A stretch of 64,000 bases of DNA from Pseudomonas zanjanensis (GCF_014268745.2 NZ_JABWRB020000003.1:558001-622000), one strand, 5' to 3'. Counted from the stretch's first letter, positions 1 to 9,029 are shown. The notes: generated from the sequence alone by a model not told the origin. A program made the numbers and translations.

Positions 1-19
1 CGCCCCCACGCTGAACAGC

Positions 20-292
20 TTATTCGGACGGCGGTACGTAGCCTTCGGCCTTGGCGTAATCTTCGCCGGAAAAGAACTTGTCCATCTCGCCCTGAAGGTA
101 TTTGCGATCTTCGGCGTTCATCATGTTCAGGCGTTTTTCATTGATCAGCAGGGTCTGGTGTTTCTGCCAGTCGGCCCAGGCCTTGGCCGAGACGTGGTCA
201 AAAATATCCTGGCCCTTGGCGCCCGGGAATGGAGCACGTTCCAGGCCTTCCAGTTCTTCTTTGTACTTGCGGCACATGATGGTGCGGGTCAT
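20..292 (-). CDS. yggX: YggX, probable Fe(2+)-trafficking / oxidative damage protection protein
   Basis: This 90-residue cytoplasmic protein matches the YggX family in length and in its start MTRTIMCRKYKEE, with the family cysteine at residue 7. YggX proteins are linked to iron handling and to protection of Fe-S enzymes under oxidative stress. Its start codon overlaps the stop of mutY by 4 bases, so it is the last gene of an asmA-mutY-yggX operon. The pairing makes sense because MutY is itself an Fe-S enzyme that repairs oxidative DNA damage. Identity is clear from sequence; the molecular role rests on family knowledge. Confidence 0.95.
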   Translation of the reverse strand: MTRTIMCRKYKEELEGLERAPFPGAKGQDIFDHVSAKAWADWQKHQTLLINEKRLNMMNAEDRKYLQGEMDKFFSGEDYAKAEGYVPPSE

Positions 293-1356
293 TGCAACTC
301 TCCTGCGTTCATTACGGCGGCCGCGCGTTCGAGCAAGGTTTTGACCGGGGCGGCAAGGCCCAGGCGCGGCGGGGTGGCGAGGTTATACCAGAGCCAGTCG
401 GCCTCGGCCACGTGATGGCCGGTTTCCCGGACCCGGACCAGCCAGGGCTCGATCGCCAGCTGGAAGTGGCTGAAGGTGTGCACCAGGCCCGGCATTTCGT
501 GTTGGCTGCCCAGTTCCAGCGAGTGTTGCAGGGCCAGGTGCTGCAAGTCGTCGAGGTCGTCGAGTTCCGGCAGGCTCCACAGCCCGCCCCACAGCCCGGT
601 GGAAGGGCGACGGTAAAGCAGGATCGCGCCCTCGTGGTTGGCCAGCATGGGCATCAAGGTGCGCTTTTTCGGCACCTCCTTGCGCGGCTTGGGGATCGGG
701 TAGCGGGTTTCCAGGCCCAGCATGTGGGCCTCGCAACCTTGCTTCAGCGGGCAGAGCAGGCAACTGGGTTTGCTGCGGGTGCAGAGCGTGGCGCCAAGGT
801 CCATCATCGCCTGGGTGTAGGCGTTGACCCGGTCCTGCGGCGTGAAGCGCTCAGCGGTGGCCCAGAGCTGTTTCGCCACCTTGGGTTCGCCTGGGTAGCC
901 TTCCTGGGCGGTGAAACGCGCCAGCACCCGCTTGACGTTACCATCGAGGATCGGCGCCCGCAGGCCCATGCTGATGCTGGCGATGGCGCCGGCGGTGGAC
1001 AGGCCGATGCCCGGCAACTCGGTGAGTTTTTCCACGTCCCGGGGGAATTCGCCGCCGTACTGCTCGACGACGATTTTCGCAGTCTTCTGCAAGTTGCGCG
1101 CACGGGTGTAGTAACCCAGCCCGGTCCACAGGTGCAGCACTTCGTCCTCCGGCGCGGCGGCCAAGGCTTGAACGGTGGGCAGCGAGGCCATGAACCGGTC
1201 AAAGTAATTGAGCACGGTGCTGACCTGGGTCTGCTGCAACATGATTTCCGAGACCCACACCCGATAGGGCGAGATGTCTTGTTGCCAGGGCAAATCGTGA
1301 CGCCCGTGGCGGTCGAACCAATCTAGGACGGCCGTGGAAAACTGCTCGGCTCTCAT
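289..1356 (-). CDS. mutY: MutY, adenine DNA glycosylase
   Basis: A base-excision repair enzyme that removes adenine mispaired with 8-oxoguanine. The 355-residue protein has the catalytic Glu37 in EIMLQQTQV, a helix-hairpin-helix LPGIGLSTAGAIAS around residues 114-127, and the catalytic Asp138 in ILDGNVKRV. Four cysteines for a [4Fe-4S] cluster (C192, C199, C202, C208) follow. A Nudix-like C-terminal domain that reads 8-oxoG occupies roughly residues 225-350. Both ends overlap neighbours by 4 bases (asmA upstream, yggX downstream), so translation is probably coupled. Confidence 0.97.
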   Translation of the reverse strand: MRAEQFSTAVLDWFDRHGRHDLPWQQDISPYRVWVSEIMLQQTQVSTVLNYFDRFMASLPTVQALAAAPEDEVLHLWTGLGYYTRARNLQKTAKIVVEQYGGEFPRDVEKLTELPGIGLSTAGAIASISMGLRAPILDGNVKRVLARFTAQEGYPGEPKVAKQLWATAERFTPQDRVNAYTQAMMDLGATLCTRSKPSCLLCPLKQGCEAHMLGLETRYPIPKPRKEVPKKRTLMPMLANHEGAILLYRRPSTGLWGGLWSLPELDDLDDLQHLALQHSLELGSQHEMPGLVHTFSHFQLAIEPWLVRVRETGHHVAEADWLWYNLATPPRLGLAAPVKTLLERAAAVMNAGELQ

Positions 1357-3584
1357 CGCTTGAACAGCCCCTTGAGCGCATCTTTCAGTTCGGGGCTGAC
1401 CTTGTCGCCGAGCTTCTCATCGATCTTGTCGCCGAGCCGGTCGCCGGCCAGCTTCGCCGCGACCTTGCCCAGCCCGTCGTTGTCCAGGCGGCAGGCCTTC
1501 GCCCCCAGCTCCAGGGGACCGCGGCAGCGCAACGGCCATTCGACGTCGACATAGCGCTCGTTGACCTGGCAGGCCGGGTCGGGCATGTCGCTCTTGTCGC
1601 CTTCGACGATGACGCCGACACGGTAGTCCATGCCCAGCACTCGCAGGTCGATATCGCCGTTGCCGTTGACGGTCATGCCGGGGATGCGGACTTTCAGGTC
1701 CGGGTTGTGGGCAACGCCATTGTTGAAGGTGAGATTGCCGTTGAGTTGCTGGAACGGCGTGTCCTTGCCCCGGGGGTCGCCGCTGAGGGACTTGCGATTG
1801 AGGGTGGCGATGCCTTTGCACAATTGCTGTTCAAGGTTGGCATTGAGCAGCACGCCATCGTTGATGACGAACCCGGCGTTGCCGTTGAGGCTGTCGATCA
1901 GGGCCTTCTGGCTATTGCCATTGGCGGTTATTGTGCTGTTGAGCGTGACCAGGCCCTTGACCGGCGGATTCTTGCCCTGGCTTTCGATGATCTTCTCGGC
2001 GGGGACCCGGTTGATGCGGGTTTGCAGGCTCAACTGTGGCGTAGGCTGGCGTACATCCAGGGTGCCCTTGGTTTCGAAGTTGCCGCTGTACAGGTCACCC
2101 CGCAGGTTCTCCAGGGTCAGCAGGCCACCCAGGCCGCTGGCCTTGAGCGCGGCGTTCTCGATCGGCAGTTTATCGAGGGTCAGTTGCCCGAAGGTCAGGT
2201 CGGCATCGAGGTCCAGCTTGCCCAGGCGCTCCACCGGAAACAGCCGATCGTTACTCCAGGCACCCTGGGTCGGAGCGCTCGGCAGCGGTGTGCTGCCGGC
2301 ACCGGCCATGGCGCTGGCTTCGGTGTTGCTGACTTCAGCCTCACGGGCCGCCTTGGAACTGTCGGCTTCGGCGGATTTTGGCGGCAGGTAACGGTCGACG
2401 TTGAAGGTGTCGGCCTTGAGCTGCACGCGCAGGGCCTGCTTGGCAAAGTCTGCCACGGCGATACGGCCGCTGAAGTGGCTGTCGTCGACCTTCAGGTTGA
2501 TGTCGTTGAATTCGACGCTGCTTGGCGTGCCGGCAATGCGGCTGGCCAATTCGACCTTGCTCAGGCTGCCTTCGGCCATGGCCGGGAGTGTCTGGCCGAC
2601 GCTGTCGACGAATTTCGCCAGATCGAACTGGGCGATCGATATTCCGCCATTCAATTGCGGGTTCTTGTCGAGGTCGTTGACCTTCAGCTCACCGAGGGCG
2701 CGCAGTTGGTTGAGCGACAGCTTGATGCCGGTCCATTCGGCGACATTGGCCGCCTTGTCCAGGAACAGTTGGCCTTGGGCGGCGAAATTCAGGGTCTTGC
2801 CCTGCAACGGGTCACCGGTGGCCTCGCCGGACAGTTTCAGGTCTTCGAACTTGTAGCGCTGCAAGGCGCGCTCGAAGCGCAGTTCGCCGGTCACTTCGGT
2901 GCGTACGCGCACGGCCGGTTGGTTGCTGGACAGGAATGCAGTCAGGGTCACCGGAATATTGGTGGAGTCGTGGACCGGGCCGGTGCTCAGTTGGATGCTT
3001 TCGGCGGTGAACAGCTTGCCGGTCTGCTCGTCGGTGTATTCGACCCGGGCGTTGTTCACGGTCAGGCTGTCGATGTCCAGGCGGGTCGGCTGGGCAGGTT
3101 TTTCTGCCGGGGTGCTAGCAGGCGGGGCTGGCTGTTCGGCCGGCGTCGGTGCCGGGGTGTTCGCCGTCGTCGCGGAGGCCGGCGCTTTACCGATGTCTTC
3201 CCAGTTTCCGTGACCGTTCTTGTCACGGTTGAGCCGCAGGTTCAGGCCTTCGACGCGCACATCGCTCATCTGCACTTCCCGGCGCAGCAGCGGGATGACC
3301 CGGACCGAAAGACCGAGCATCTGCAGGTCGGCGAAAGGTTGGGTTGGATTGGCCAAGGTCGCGACGCTGGCGTCGTGCAACTCCAGGCCCAGCCATGGAA
3401 ACAGGCTCCAGCCGATATCGCCATTGAGGGTCAGCTCGATGTGGGCCTTGTCGCGGGCTATCTGGCGGATCTCTTCTTTGTAGTCGTTGGGATCGAACAG
3501 GTGGGTCAGGGCAAAGCCCAGGGCCACAATGATCAGCAACAGCCCGAGAAGTACCAGACCCAGGATTTTGCCGAACGCTTTCAT
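1353..3584 (-). CDS. asmA: AsmA family outer-membrane assembly/lipid-transport protein
   Basis: A 743-residue AsmA-like protein with an N-terminal signal anchor (MKAFGKILGLVLLGLLLIIVA) and a long periplasmic body typical of the AsmA/TamB-like repeating beta-groove family. This family is involved in outer-membrane homeostasis, probably phospholipid transport. A Pro/Ala/Thr-rich linker lies near residues 145-180 and the conserved AsmA C-terminal domain follows. I chose the ATG at 3584 because AAGGA sits 7 bases before it; an in-frame ATG nine codons upstream (3611) has no such site. The end overlaps mutY by 4 bases. Confidence 0.9.
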   Translation of the reverse strand: MKAFGKILGLVLLGLLLIIVALGFALTHLFDPNDYKEEIRQIARDKAHIELTLNGDIGWSLFPWLGLELHDASVATLANPTQPFADLQMLGLSVRVIPLLRREVQMSDVRVEGLNLRLNRDKNGHGNWEDIGKAPASATTANTPAPTPAEQPAPPASTPAEKPAQPTRLDIDSLTVNNARVEYTDEQTGKLFTAESIQLSTGPVHDSTNIPVTLTAFLSSNQPAVRVRTEVTGELRFERALQRYKFEDLKLSGEATGDPLQGKTLNFAAQGQLFLDKAANVAEWTGIKLSLNQLRALGELKVNDLDKNPQLNGGISIAQFDLAKFVDSVGQTLPAMAEGSLSKVELASRIAGTPSSVEFNDINLKVDDSHFSGRIAVADFAKQALRVQLKADTFNVDRYLPPKSAEADSSKAAREAEVSNTEASAMAGAGSTPLPSAPTQGAWSNDRLFPVERLGKLDLDADLTFGQLTLDKLPIENAALKASGLGGLLTLENLRGDLYSGNFETKGTLDVRQPTPQLSLQTRINRVPAEKIIESQGKNPPVKGLVTLNSTITANGNSQKALIDSLNGNAGFVINDGVLLNANLEQQLCKGIATLNRKSLSGDPRGKDTPFQQLNGNLTFNNGVAHNPDLKVRIPGMTVNGNGDIDLRVLGMDYRVGVIVEGDKSDMPDPACQVNERYVDVEWPLRCRGPLELGAKACRLDNDGLGKVAAKLAGDRLGDKIDEKLGDKVSPELKDALKGLFKR

Positions 3585-3970
3585 GGGCGAATCCTTGTAG
3601 GTTGAGTTCAAAATTTAGCCGCGAGTATAACGCCCCGAGTTGGTGGCGCGTTGAGTGATCGTTCTTCCGGCAGGCCTGCCGAACAAAGACCCATGGGGAC
3701 GGGGCTGGTTTCAGCCGCGGAAAAAATAAATCGTTAGTCCCCTACAGAAAGCGAGCAAGCGTGCGATAAGACAGATGGCACGAAAAAGGTGATATCACTT
3801 TGGTTTTTCTGCCACGAGCAAATGGTAACCTTTGCCCGTTCGTCCGTCCTTCTGCGACTTGATGTCGCACACTATGGAGCTTCACCAGAAAATACAGCCA
3901 TGCCTGCGTGCAATGAAGGCTGAGGGTGATGCGTGGCTGACGAACCATTCCAATAACTGGGGGATACACA
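3585..3970. other. asmA / MFS divergent intergenic region
   Basis: A 386-base gap between divergent genes. It contains the 39-base dyad at 3776-3814 and a smaller palindrome, TGCGACTTGATGTCGCA, at 3853-3869. I see no convincing short gene. No textbook -35/-10 pair stands out for either flanking gene. Confidence 0.6.
3776..3814. promoter_or_regulatory. Large inverted repeat, candidate operator of the MFS gene
   Basis: The arms TGGCACGAAAAA and TTTTTCTGCCA pair almost perfectly around the core TGATATCA. The element lies about 155 bases before the transporter start. It has no U-tract, so a repressor/activator site is more likely than a terminator. The cognate regulator is not in the window. Confidence 0.4.
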
Positions 3971-5632
3971 ATGAGCACGAGCATCACGGCGGGCGGCGTC
4001 GCCGACCAGCCAGCGTTCCTCTCCAAGGAGCGCATCATCGCCAAGCCGGGTTTCAACCGGTGGCTGGTTCCACCGGCCGCACTGGCCATTCACTTGTGCA
4101 TCGGCATGGCCTATGGCTTCTCGGTGTTCTGGTTGCCACTGTCCAAAGCCTTGGGGATTACCAAGCCTGTGGCCTGTGCACCGGATATGAGCTTCATCTC
4201 GCAAGTCTTTTCGTCCCAATGTGACTGGCCGATCTCGATGCTCGGCTGGATCTACACCCTGTTCTTCATCTTCCTGGGCTGCTCGGCAGCGATCTGGGGC
4301 GGCTGGCTGGAACACGCCGGGCCACGCAAGGCCGGCGTTGTATCGGCCTTGTGCTGGTGCGGTGGCCTGCTGATTTCCGCGCTGGGTATCTATACCCATC
4401 AGATCTGGCTGATGTGGGTCGGTTCCGGGGTGATCGGCGGTATCGGCCTGGGCCTGGGCTACATCTCGCCAGTGTCCACGCTGATCAAGTGGTTCCCGGA
4501 CAAGCGCGGCATGGCGACCGGCATGGCGATCATGGGCTTCGGCGGTGGTGCGATGGTCGGTGCTCCGCTGGCTGCGGCGCTGATGAACCACTTCGCTTCG
4601 CCGACTGGCGTGGGCGTCTGGCAGAGCTTCCTGGTCATGGCTGCGATCTATTTCGTGTTCATGATCGGTGGCGCCTTGTCGTACCGCGTGCCGCCGACTG
4701 GCTGGAAGCCTGAAGGCTGGACCCCGGCACCGAAGAAAGCCGCGAACGCGATGATCACCCATCGCCACGTTCACGTGAATGTCGCCTGGAAAACCCCGCA
4801 GTTCCGTCTGGTATGGCTGGTGCTGTGCCTGAACGTATCGGCGGGTATCGGCATCCTCGGCATGGCTTCGCCATTGTTGCAGGAAGTGTTCGGCGGCAAG
4901 CTGCTGGGCAATGACCTGCCGTTCGGTCAGTTGGACGCTGTGCAACTGGGCCAGATCGCGGCCATCGCGGCCGGCTTCACCGGTCTGTTGAGCCTGTTCA
5001 ACATCGGCGGTCGGTTCTTCTGGGCCTCGTTCTCGGATTACCTGGGTCGTAAAAACACCTATTTCGTGTTTTTCGCCCTGGGCTTTGCCCTGTACGCGCT
5101 GATCCCGAACCTCGGTCATCTGGGCAGCGTCGCGCTGTTCGTGGCGGCGTTCTGCATCATCCTGTCGATGTACGGCGGCGGTTTCGCCACCGTGCCAGCC
5201 TACCTGGCGGACCTGTTCGGTACGCAAATGGTTGGCGCAATCCACGGTCGTCTCCTGACTGCCTGGGCTGCTGCGGGCGTGCTGGGTCCGGTACTGGTGA
5301 ACTACCTGCGTGAATATCAGCTGAGCATCGGCGTTGAACGTGCCGCGGCCTATGACATCACCTTGTATATCCTTGCCGGCCTGTTGGTGCTGGGTTTCCT
5401 GTGCAACCTGCTGGTCCGTCCGGTCGCCGACAAGTACTTCATGACCGACGCCGAACTGGCCGCCGAACAGGCGCTGGGCCATGACAAGGGCGCCGACAGC
5501 ACCACTTCGCTGGAATGGAAAGCCGCACCGGGCACCAAGCCCCTGGCGATCGCCGCCTGGCTGGTGGTGGGCATTCCGTTGGCGTGGGGAGTGTGGGTGA
5601 CCCTGCAGAAGACGGCGGTGTTGTTCCGCTAA
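3971..5632 (+). CDS. OFA-family MFS transporter
   Basis: A 553-residue inner-membrane permease of the oxalate/formate antiporter (OFA) branch of the major facilitator superfamily. It shows about 12 hydrophobic segments and typical MFS loop motifs, such as DKRGMATGMAIMGFGGGAMVG near residue 178 and SDYLGRKN near 356. The residues after about 520 form an extra hydrophobic helix (LAIAAWLVVGIPLAWGVW). This resembles the small single-helix proteins found next to OFA transporters in other bacteria, so it may be a fused small subunit (inference). A GGGGGA ribosome site precedes the ATG. The substrate cannot be read from sequence; a carboxylate is likely. Confidence 0.85.
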   Translation: MSTSITAGGVADQPAFLSKERIIAKPGFNRWLVPPAALAIHLCIGMAYGFSVFWLPLSKALGITKPVACAPDMSFISQVFSSQCDWPISMLGWIYTLFFIFLGCSAAIWGGWLEHAGPRKAGVVSALCWCGGLLISALGIYTHQIWLMWVGSGVIGGIGLGLGYISPVSTLIKWFPDKRGMATGMAIMGFGGGAMVGAPLAAALMNHFASPTGVGVWQSFLVMAAIYFVFMIGGALSYRVPPTGWKPEGWTPAPKKAANAMITHRHVHVNVAWKTPQFRLVWLVLCLNVSAGIGILGMASPLLQEVFGGKLLGNDLPFGQLDAVQLGQIAAIAAGFTGLLSLFNIGGRFFWASFSDYLGRKNTYFVFFALGFALYALIPNLGHLGSVALFVAAFCIILSMYGGGFATVPAYLADLFGTQMVGAIHGRLLTAWAAAGVLGPVLVNYLREYQLSIGVERAAAYDITLYILAGLLVLGFLCNLLVRPVADKYFMTDAELAAEQALGHDKGADSTTSLEWKAAPGTKPLAIAAWLVVGIPLAWGVWVTLQKTAVLFR

Positions 5633-5636
5633 GACC

Positions 5637-5664
5637 GTTGCCCTGACCGTCAGGCCAGGGCAAC
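5637..5664 (+). terminator. Stem-loop just after the MFS gene
   Basis: GTTGCCCTG and CAGGGCAAC pair five bases after the stop codon. No T-run follows, so this is at best a weak terminator or an mRNA 3' stabiliser; the REPIN at 5671 follows at once. Confidence 0.35.
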
Positions 5665-5670
5665 CCTAAA

Positions 5671-5760
5671 TGTGGGAGCGGGCTTGCTCGCGAATGCGGT
5701 GTGTCAGTTAACGATGATGTCGACTGATACGCCGCCTTCGCGAGCAAGCCCGCTCCCACA
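5671..5760. repeat. REPIN (family A)
   Basis: Two inverted REP arms (TGTGGGAGCGGGCTTGCT... and its complement) enclose a central spacer, giving a roughly 90-base non-autonomous palindrome. It sits between the MFS gene and hisB. Confidence 0.95.
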
Positions 5761-5872
5761 TTTGCTTTTGGGTGACCTTGAAAGCTTGTATGGACATGTC
5801 TATCACCGACAGCCCGGGCTTCAGCCCGTCAGTGATGTCACCTCTTTTGTTTCTGTTTGCCGCTCGCGCCCC

Positions 5873-5878
5873 TATAAT
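5873..5878 (+). promoter_or_regulatory. -10 element of the his promoter
   Basis: A perfect TATAAT lies 38 bases before the hisB ATG. No good -35 hexamer is found at 16-18 bases, so the promoter may need an activator or an extended -10. Confidence 0.5.
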
Positions 5879-5916
5879 GGCTGCCTTTTTCGCCCAATGA
5901 TTTTGCGGAGCTGGTG

Positions 5917-6510
5917 ATGGCCGAACGTAAGGCGTCTGTCGAGCGCGACACTCTGGAAACCCAGATCAAAGCCTCGATCAACCTGGATGGCACCGGTAAG
6001 GCCCGGTTTGATATCGGTGTGCCTTTTCTTGAGCACATGCTGGACCAGATCGCCCGTCACGGGCTGATCGACCTGGACATCGTCAGCAAGGGCGACCTGC
6101 ATATCGACGACCACCACACGGTGGAAGACGTCGGTATCACCTTGGGCCAGGCCTTTACCAAGGCCGTCGGCGACAAGAAAGGCATCCGCCGTTACGGCCA
6201 TGCCTACGTGCCGCTCGATGAAGCGCTGTCGCGCGTGGTCATCGACTTCTCCGGCCGCCCTGGCCTGCAAATGCATGTGCCCTATACCCGTGCCACCGTC
6301 GGCGGCTTCGACGTTGACCTGTTCCAGGAATTCTTCCAGGGCTTCGTCAACCACGCCAACGTGACCCTGCACATCGACAACCTGCGCGGGCACAACACCC
6401 ACCACCAGATCGAAACCGTGTTCAAGGCGTTCGGCCGCGCGCTGCGCATGGCTGTGGAGCTCGACGACCGCATGGCCGGCCAGATGCCTTCCACCAAAGG
6501 CGTCCTGTAA
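5917..6510 (+). CDS. hisB: HisB, imidazoleglycerol-phosphate dehydratase
   Basis: Dehydrates imidazoleglycerol phosphate to imidazoleacetol phosphate in histidine synthesis. The 197-residue protein is the monofunctional dehydratase, without the phosphatase domain of the E. coli enzyme. Metal-binding motifs are visible as HMLDQIARHG, DLHIDDHHTVED and RGHNTHHQIE. I chose the ATG at 5917 because GGAG ends six bases before it; a GTG directly upstream (5914) is the alternative. The stop codon shares one base with the hisH start. Confidence 0.97.
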   Translation: MAERKASVERDTLETQIKASINLDGTGKARFDIGVPFLEHMLDQIARHGLIDLDIVSKGDLHIDDHHTVEDVGITLGQAFTKAVGDKKGIRRYGHAYVPLDEALSRVVIDFSGRPGLQMHVPYTRATVGGFDVDLFQEFFQGFVNHANVTLHIDNLRGHNTHHQIETVFKAFGRALRMAVELDDRMAGQMPSTKGVL

Positions 6511-7148
6511 TGCAGACGGTCGCGGTTATCGACTACGGCATGGGCAACCTGCACTCGGTGGCCAAGGCCCTCGAACACGTGGGCGCCGGCAAGGTGCTGA
6601 TCACCAGCGATGCCGACGTGATTCGCGAAGCCGACCGAGTGGTGTTCCCCGGCGTCGGGGCGATTCGTGATTGCATGGCCGAGATTCGTCGCCTGGGCTT
6701 CGACAAGCTGGTGCACGAAGTCAGCCTGGACCGTCCATTCCTCGGTATTTGCGTGGGCATGCAGGCCTTGCTCGATCGCAGTGAAGAGAACGACGGTGTC
6801 GATTGCATTTCGCTGTTCCCAGGCCAGGTGAAGTTCTTTGGCAAGGGCCTGCATGAAGACGGCGAGCACTTGAAAGTCCCGCACATGGGCTGGAACGAAG
6901 TGAAGCAGGCGGTGGATCATCCGCTGTGGCACAACATTCCGGACCTGGCGCGTTTCTACTTCGTGCACAGCTACTACATCGCCGCCGGTAATGCGCGGCA
7001 GGTGGTGGGCAGCGGTCACTATGGCGTCGATTTCGCCGCGGCCCTGGCCGACGGTTCGCGCTTCGCCGTGCAATTCCACCCGGAGAAGAGCCATACCCAC
7101 GGCCTGCAACTGTTGCAGAACTTCGCGGCGTGGGACGGGCGCTGGTAA
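6510..7148 (+). CDS. hisH: HisH, glutaminase subunit of imidazole glycerol phosphate synthase
   Basis: A class I glutamine amidotransferase that supplies ammonia to HisF. The 212-residue protein has nucleophile Cys81 in FLGICVGMQ and the His190/Glu192 pair in FHPEKSH. It works as a heterodimer with HisF, encoded 1.1 kb downstream. Junctions with hisB and with the next gene are TAATG overlaps. Confidence 0.97.
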   Translation: MQTVAVIDYGMGNLHSVAKALEHVGAGKVLITSDADVIREADRVVFPGVGAIRDCMAEIRRLGFDKLVHEVSLDRPFLGICVGMQALLDRSEENDGVDCISLFPGQVKFFGKGLHEDGEHLKVPHMGWNEVKQAVDHPLWHNIPDLARFYFVHSYYIAAGNARQVVGSGHYGVDFAAALADGSRFAVQFHPEKSHTHGLQLLQNFAAWDGRW

Positions 7149-7402
7149 TGGCCCGCAAGAAACCGCCGATCCTCACCCTCACGCCCGAGCAGGAGAGTGA
7201 AGCGAACCGCAAGATCCAGCGGTTCATGGAGGAACGTTTCGAGCTGGACCTGGGCTCGTTCGAGGCGGCGGAAATTCTTGACCTGTTTACCCGCGAAATT
7301 GCTCCGCATTATTACAACAGGGCGATTTTCGATGTGCAGGCGCACCTTAAAGAAAGGTTCGAAAGCATTGAAAGCGACTTGTGGGCGCTCGAAAAGAATT
7401 AG
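7148..7402 (+). CDS. DUF2164 family protein in the his operon
   Basis: An 84-residue soluble protein with start MARKKPPILTL that matches the DUF2164 family. The ATG at 7148 overlaps the hisH stop (TAATG), so it is translated with the his genes. It is acidic and mostly helical by composition, with no cysteine pair and no membrane segment. No function is known. Its fixed place between hisH and hisA in pseudomonads is suggestive but proves nothing. Confidence 0.85.
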   Translation: MARKKPPILTLTPEQESEANRKIQRFMEERFELDLGSFEAAEILDLFTREIAPHYYNRAIFDVQAHLKERFESIESDLWALEKN

Positions 7403-7409
7403 AGCAGCG

Positions 7410-7484
7410 GCAAGCTTCAAGCTTGAAGCTGCAAGTATTGGAATGCGTGCCTGCTTGCAGCTTATGGCTTGCAGCTTGCAGCTC
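7410..7484. repeat. Inverted GCAAGCTTCAAGCTT-type palindrome between DUF2164 and hisA
   Basis: The left part (7410-7435) and right part (7454-7484) contain complementary runs such as AGCTGCAAG and CTTGCAGCT. They could fold into a long branched hairpin within the his mRNA, 18 bases before the hisA start. This is a different element from the REPs. Confidence 0.7.
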
Positions 7485-7501
7485 TTTGACGAAGGAAAAG
7501 C

Positions 7502-8239
7502 ATGCTAATTATCCCCGCTATCGATCTCAAGGACGGCGCTTGCGTACGTCTGCGCCAGGGCCGCATGGAAGACTCCACGGTGTTTTCCGATGACCCGGTG
7601 AGCATGGCCGCCAAGTGGGTGGAAGGCGGCTGCCGTCGCCTGCATCTGGTCGACCTCAACGGCGCCTTCGAAGGGCAGCCGGTCAATGGCGAAGTGGTTA
7701 CGGCCATCGCCAAGCGCTATCCGAACCTGCCGATCCAGATCGGCGGCGGCATTCGCTCGCTGGAAACCATCGAGCACTACGTCAAGGCTGGCGTGAGTTA
7801 CGTGATCATCGGCACCAAGGCTGTGAAAGACCCGGCTTTCGTCGCCGAAGCCTGTCGCGCGTTCCCTGGCAAAATCATCGTTGGCCTGGATGCCAAGGAC
7901 GGTTTCGTCGCCACCGATGGCTGGGCTGAAATCAGCACCGTGCAGGTCATCGATCTGGCCAAGCAGTTTGAAGCCGACGGCGTGTCCTCGATCGTTTATA
8001 CCGATATCGCCAAAGACGGCATGATGCAGGGCTGCAACGTGCCGTTCACCGCTGCACTGGCCGCTGCCACCAAGATCCCGGTGATCGCTTCCGGTGGTAT
8101 CCATAACCTGGGTGACATCAAGTCGCTGCTCGACGCCAAGGCGCCGGGCATCATCGGTGCAATCACCGGTCGTGCGATCTATGAAGGCACCCTCGACGTC
8201 GCTGAAGCGCAAGCTTTCTGCGATTCGTACAAAGGCTGA
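7502..8239 (+). CDS. hisA: HisA, ProFAR isomerase
   Basis: Isomerises the aminoaldose ProFAR to the aminoketose PRFAR (Amadori rearrangement). A 245-residue (beta/alpha)8 barrel with catalytic Asp8 (PAIDLKDG) and Asp130 (VGLDAKDG), plus phosphate-binding loops IGGGIRS near residue 80 and a second near 200 (ASGGIHN). A GAAGGAAAAGC ribosome site precedes the ATG. hisF follows after a 9-base gap. Confidence 0.97.
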   Translation: MLIIPAIDLKDGACVRLRQGRMEDSTVFSDDPVSMAAKWVEGGCRRLHLVDLNGAFEGQPVNGEVVTAIAKRYPNLPIQIGGGIRSLETIEHYVKAGVSYVIIGTKAVKDPAFVAEACRAFPGKIIVGLDAKDGFVATDGWAEISTVQVIDLAKQFEADGVSSIVYTDIAKDGMMQGCNVPFTAALAAATKIPVIASGGIHNLGDIKSLLDAKAPGIIGAITGRAIYEGTLDVAEAQAFCDSYKG

Positions 8240-8248
8240 GGACTGACC

Positions 8249-9019
8249 ATGGCGCTGGCCAAACGCATCATCCCTTGCCTGGACGTGGACAACGGCCGGG
8301 TGGTCAAGGGCGTCAAGTTCGAGAACATCCGTGATGCCGGCGACCCGGTGGAAATCGCCCGTCGCTACGATGAACAGGGTGCGGACGAGATTACCTTCCT
8401 CGACATCACGGCCAGCGTCGATGGCCGCGACACCACATTGCACACCGTCGAGCGCATGGCCAGCCAGGTGTTCATCCCGCTGACCGTGGGCGGTGGCGTG
8501 CGCACCGTGCAGGACATCCGCAACCTGCTCAATGCCGGGGCGGACAAGGTGTCCATCAACACTGCGGCGGTGTTCAACCCGGAATTCGTCGGCGAAGCGG
8601 CCCAGCACTTCGGCTCGCAGTGCATCGTCGTGGCCATCGACGCGAAGAAGGTCTCCGGCCCGGGCGAAACCCCGCGCTGGGAAATCTTCACCCACGGTGG
8701 GCGCAAACCTACGGGCCTGGACGCCGTCGAGTGGGCGAAGAAGATGGAAGGCCTCGGGGCCGGTGAAATCCTGCTGACCAGCATGGACCAGGACGGCATG
8801 AAGAACGGCTTTGACCTAGGTGTCACCCGCGCCATCAGCGATGCCCTGGGCATTCCGGTGATCGCGTCCGGCGGCGTCGGCAACCTGCAACACCTGGCCG
8901 ACGGCATCCTCGAAGGCCATGCCAGCGCGGTGCTGGCGGCGAGTATTTTCCACTTCGGTGAATACACCGTGCCGGAAGCCAAGGCCTACATGGCTCATCG
9001 CGGTATCTGCATTCGCTGA
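8249..9019 (+). CDS. hisF: HisF, cyclase subunit of imidazole glycerol phosphate synthase
   Basis: Joins ammonia from HisH with PRFAR to give imidazole glycerol phosphate and AICAR. A 256-residue (beta/alpha)8 barrel with catalytic Asp12 (IIPCLDVDNG) and Asp131 (VAIDAKKVSG) and the phosphate loops VGGGVRT and ASGGVGN. It closes the hisBHAF run. The other his genes are not in the window, as is usual in Pseudomonas, where his genes are dispersed. Confidence 0.97.
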   Translation: MALAKRIIPCLDVDNGRVVKGVKFENIRDAGDPVEIARRYDEQGADEITFLDITASVDGRDTTLHTVERMASQVFIPLTVGGGVRTVQDIRNLLNAGADKVSINTAAVFNPEFVGEAAQHFGSQCIVVAIDAKKVSGPGETPRWEIFTHGGRKPTGLDAVEWAKKMEGLGAGEILLTSMDQDGMKNGFDLGVTRAISDALGIPVIASGGVGNLQHLADGILEGHASAVLAASIFHFGEYTVPEAKAYMAHRGICIR

Positions 9020-9029
9020 TCGCTGGACA

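Noticed and set aside
3776..3800. TGGCAC at 3776 as a sigma-54 -24 box for the MFS gene
   Set aside because: No GC at the required spacing (the -12 region reads GGTGA).
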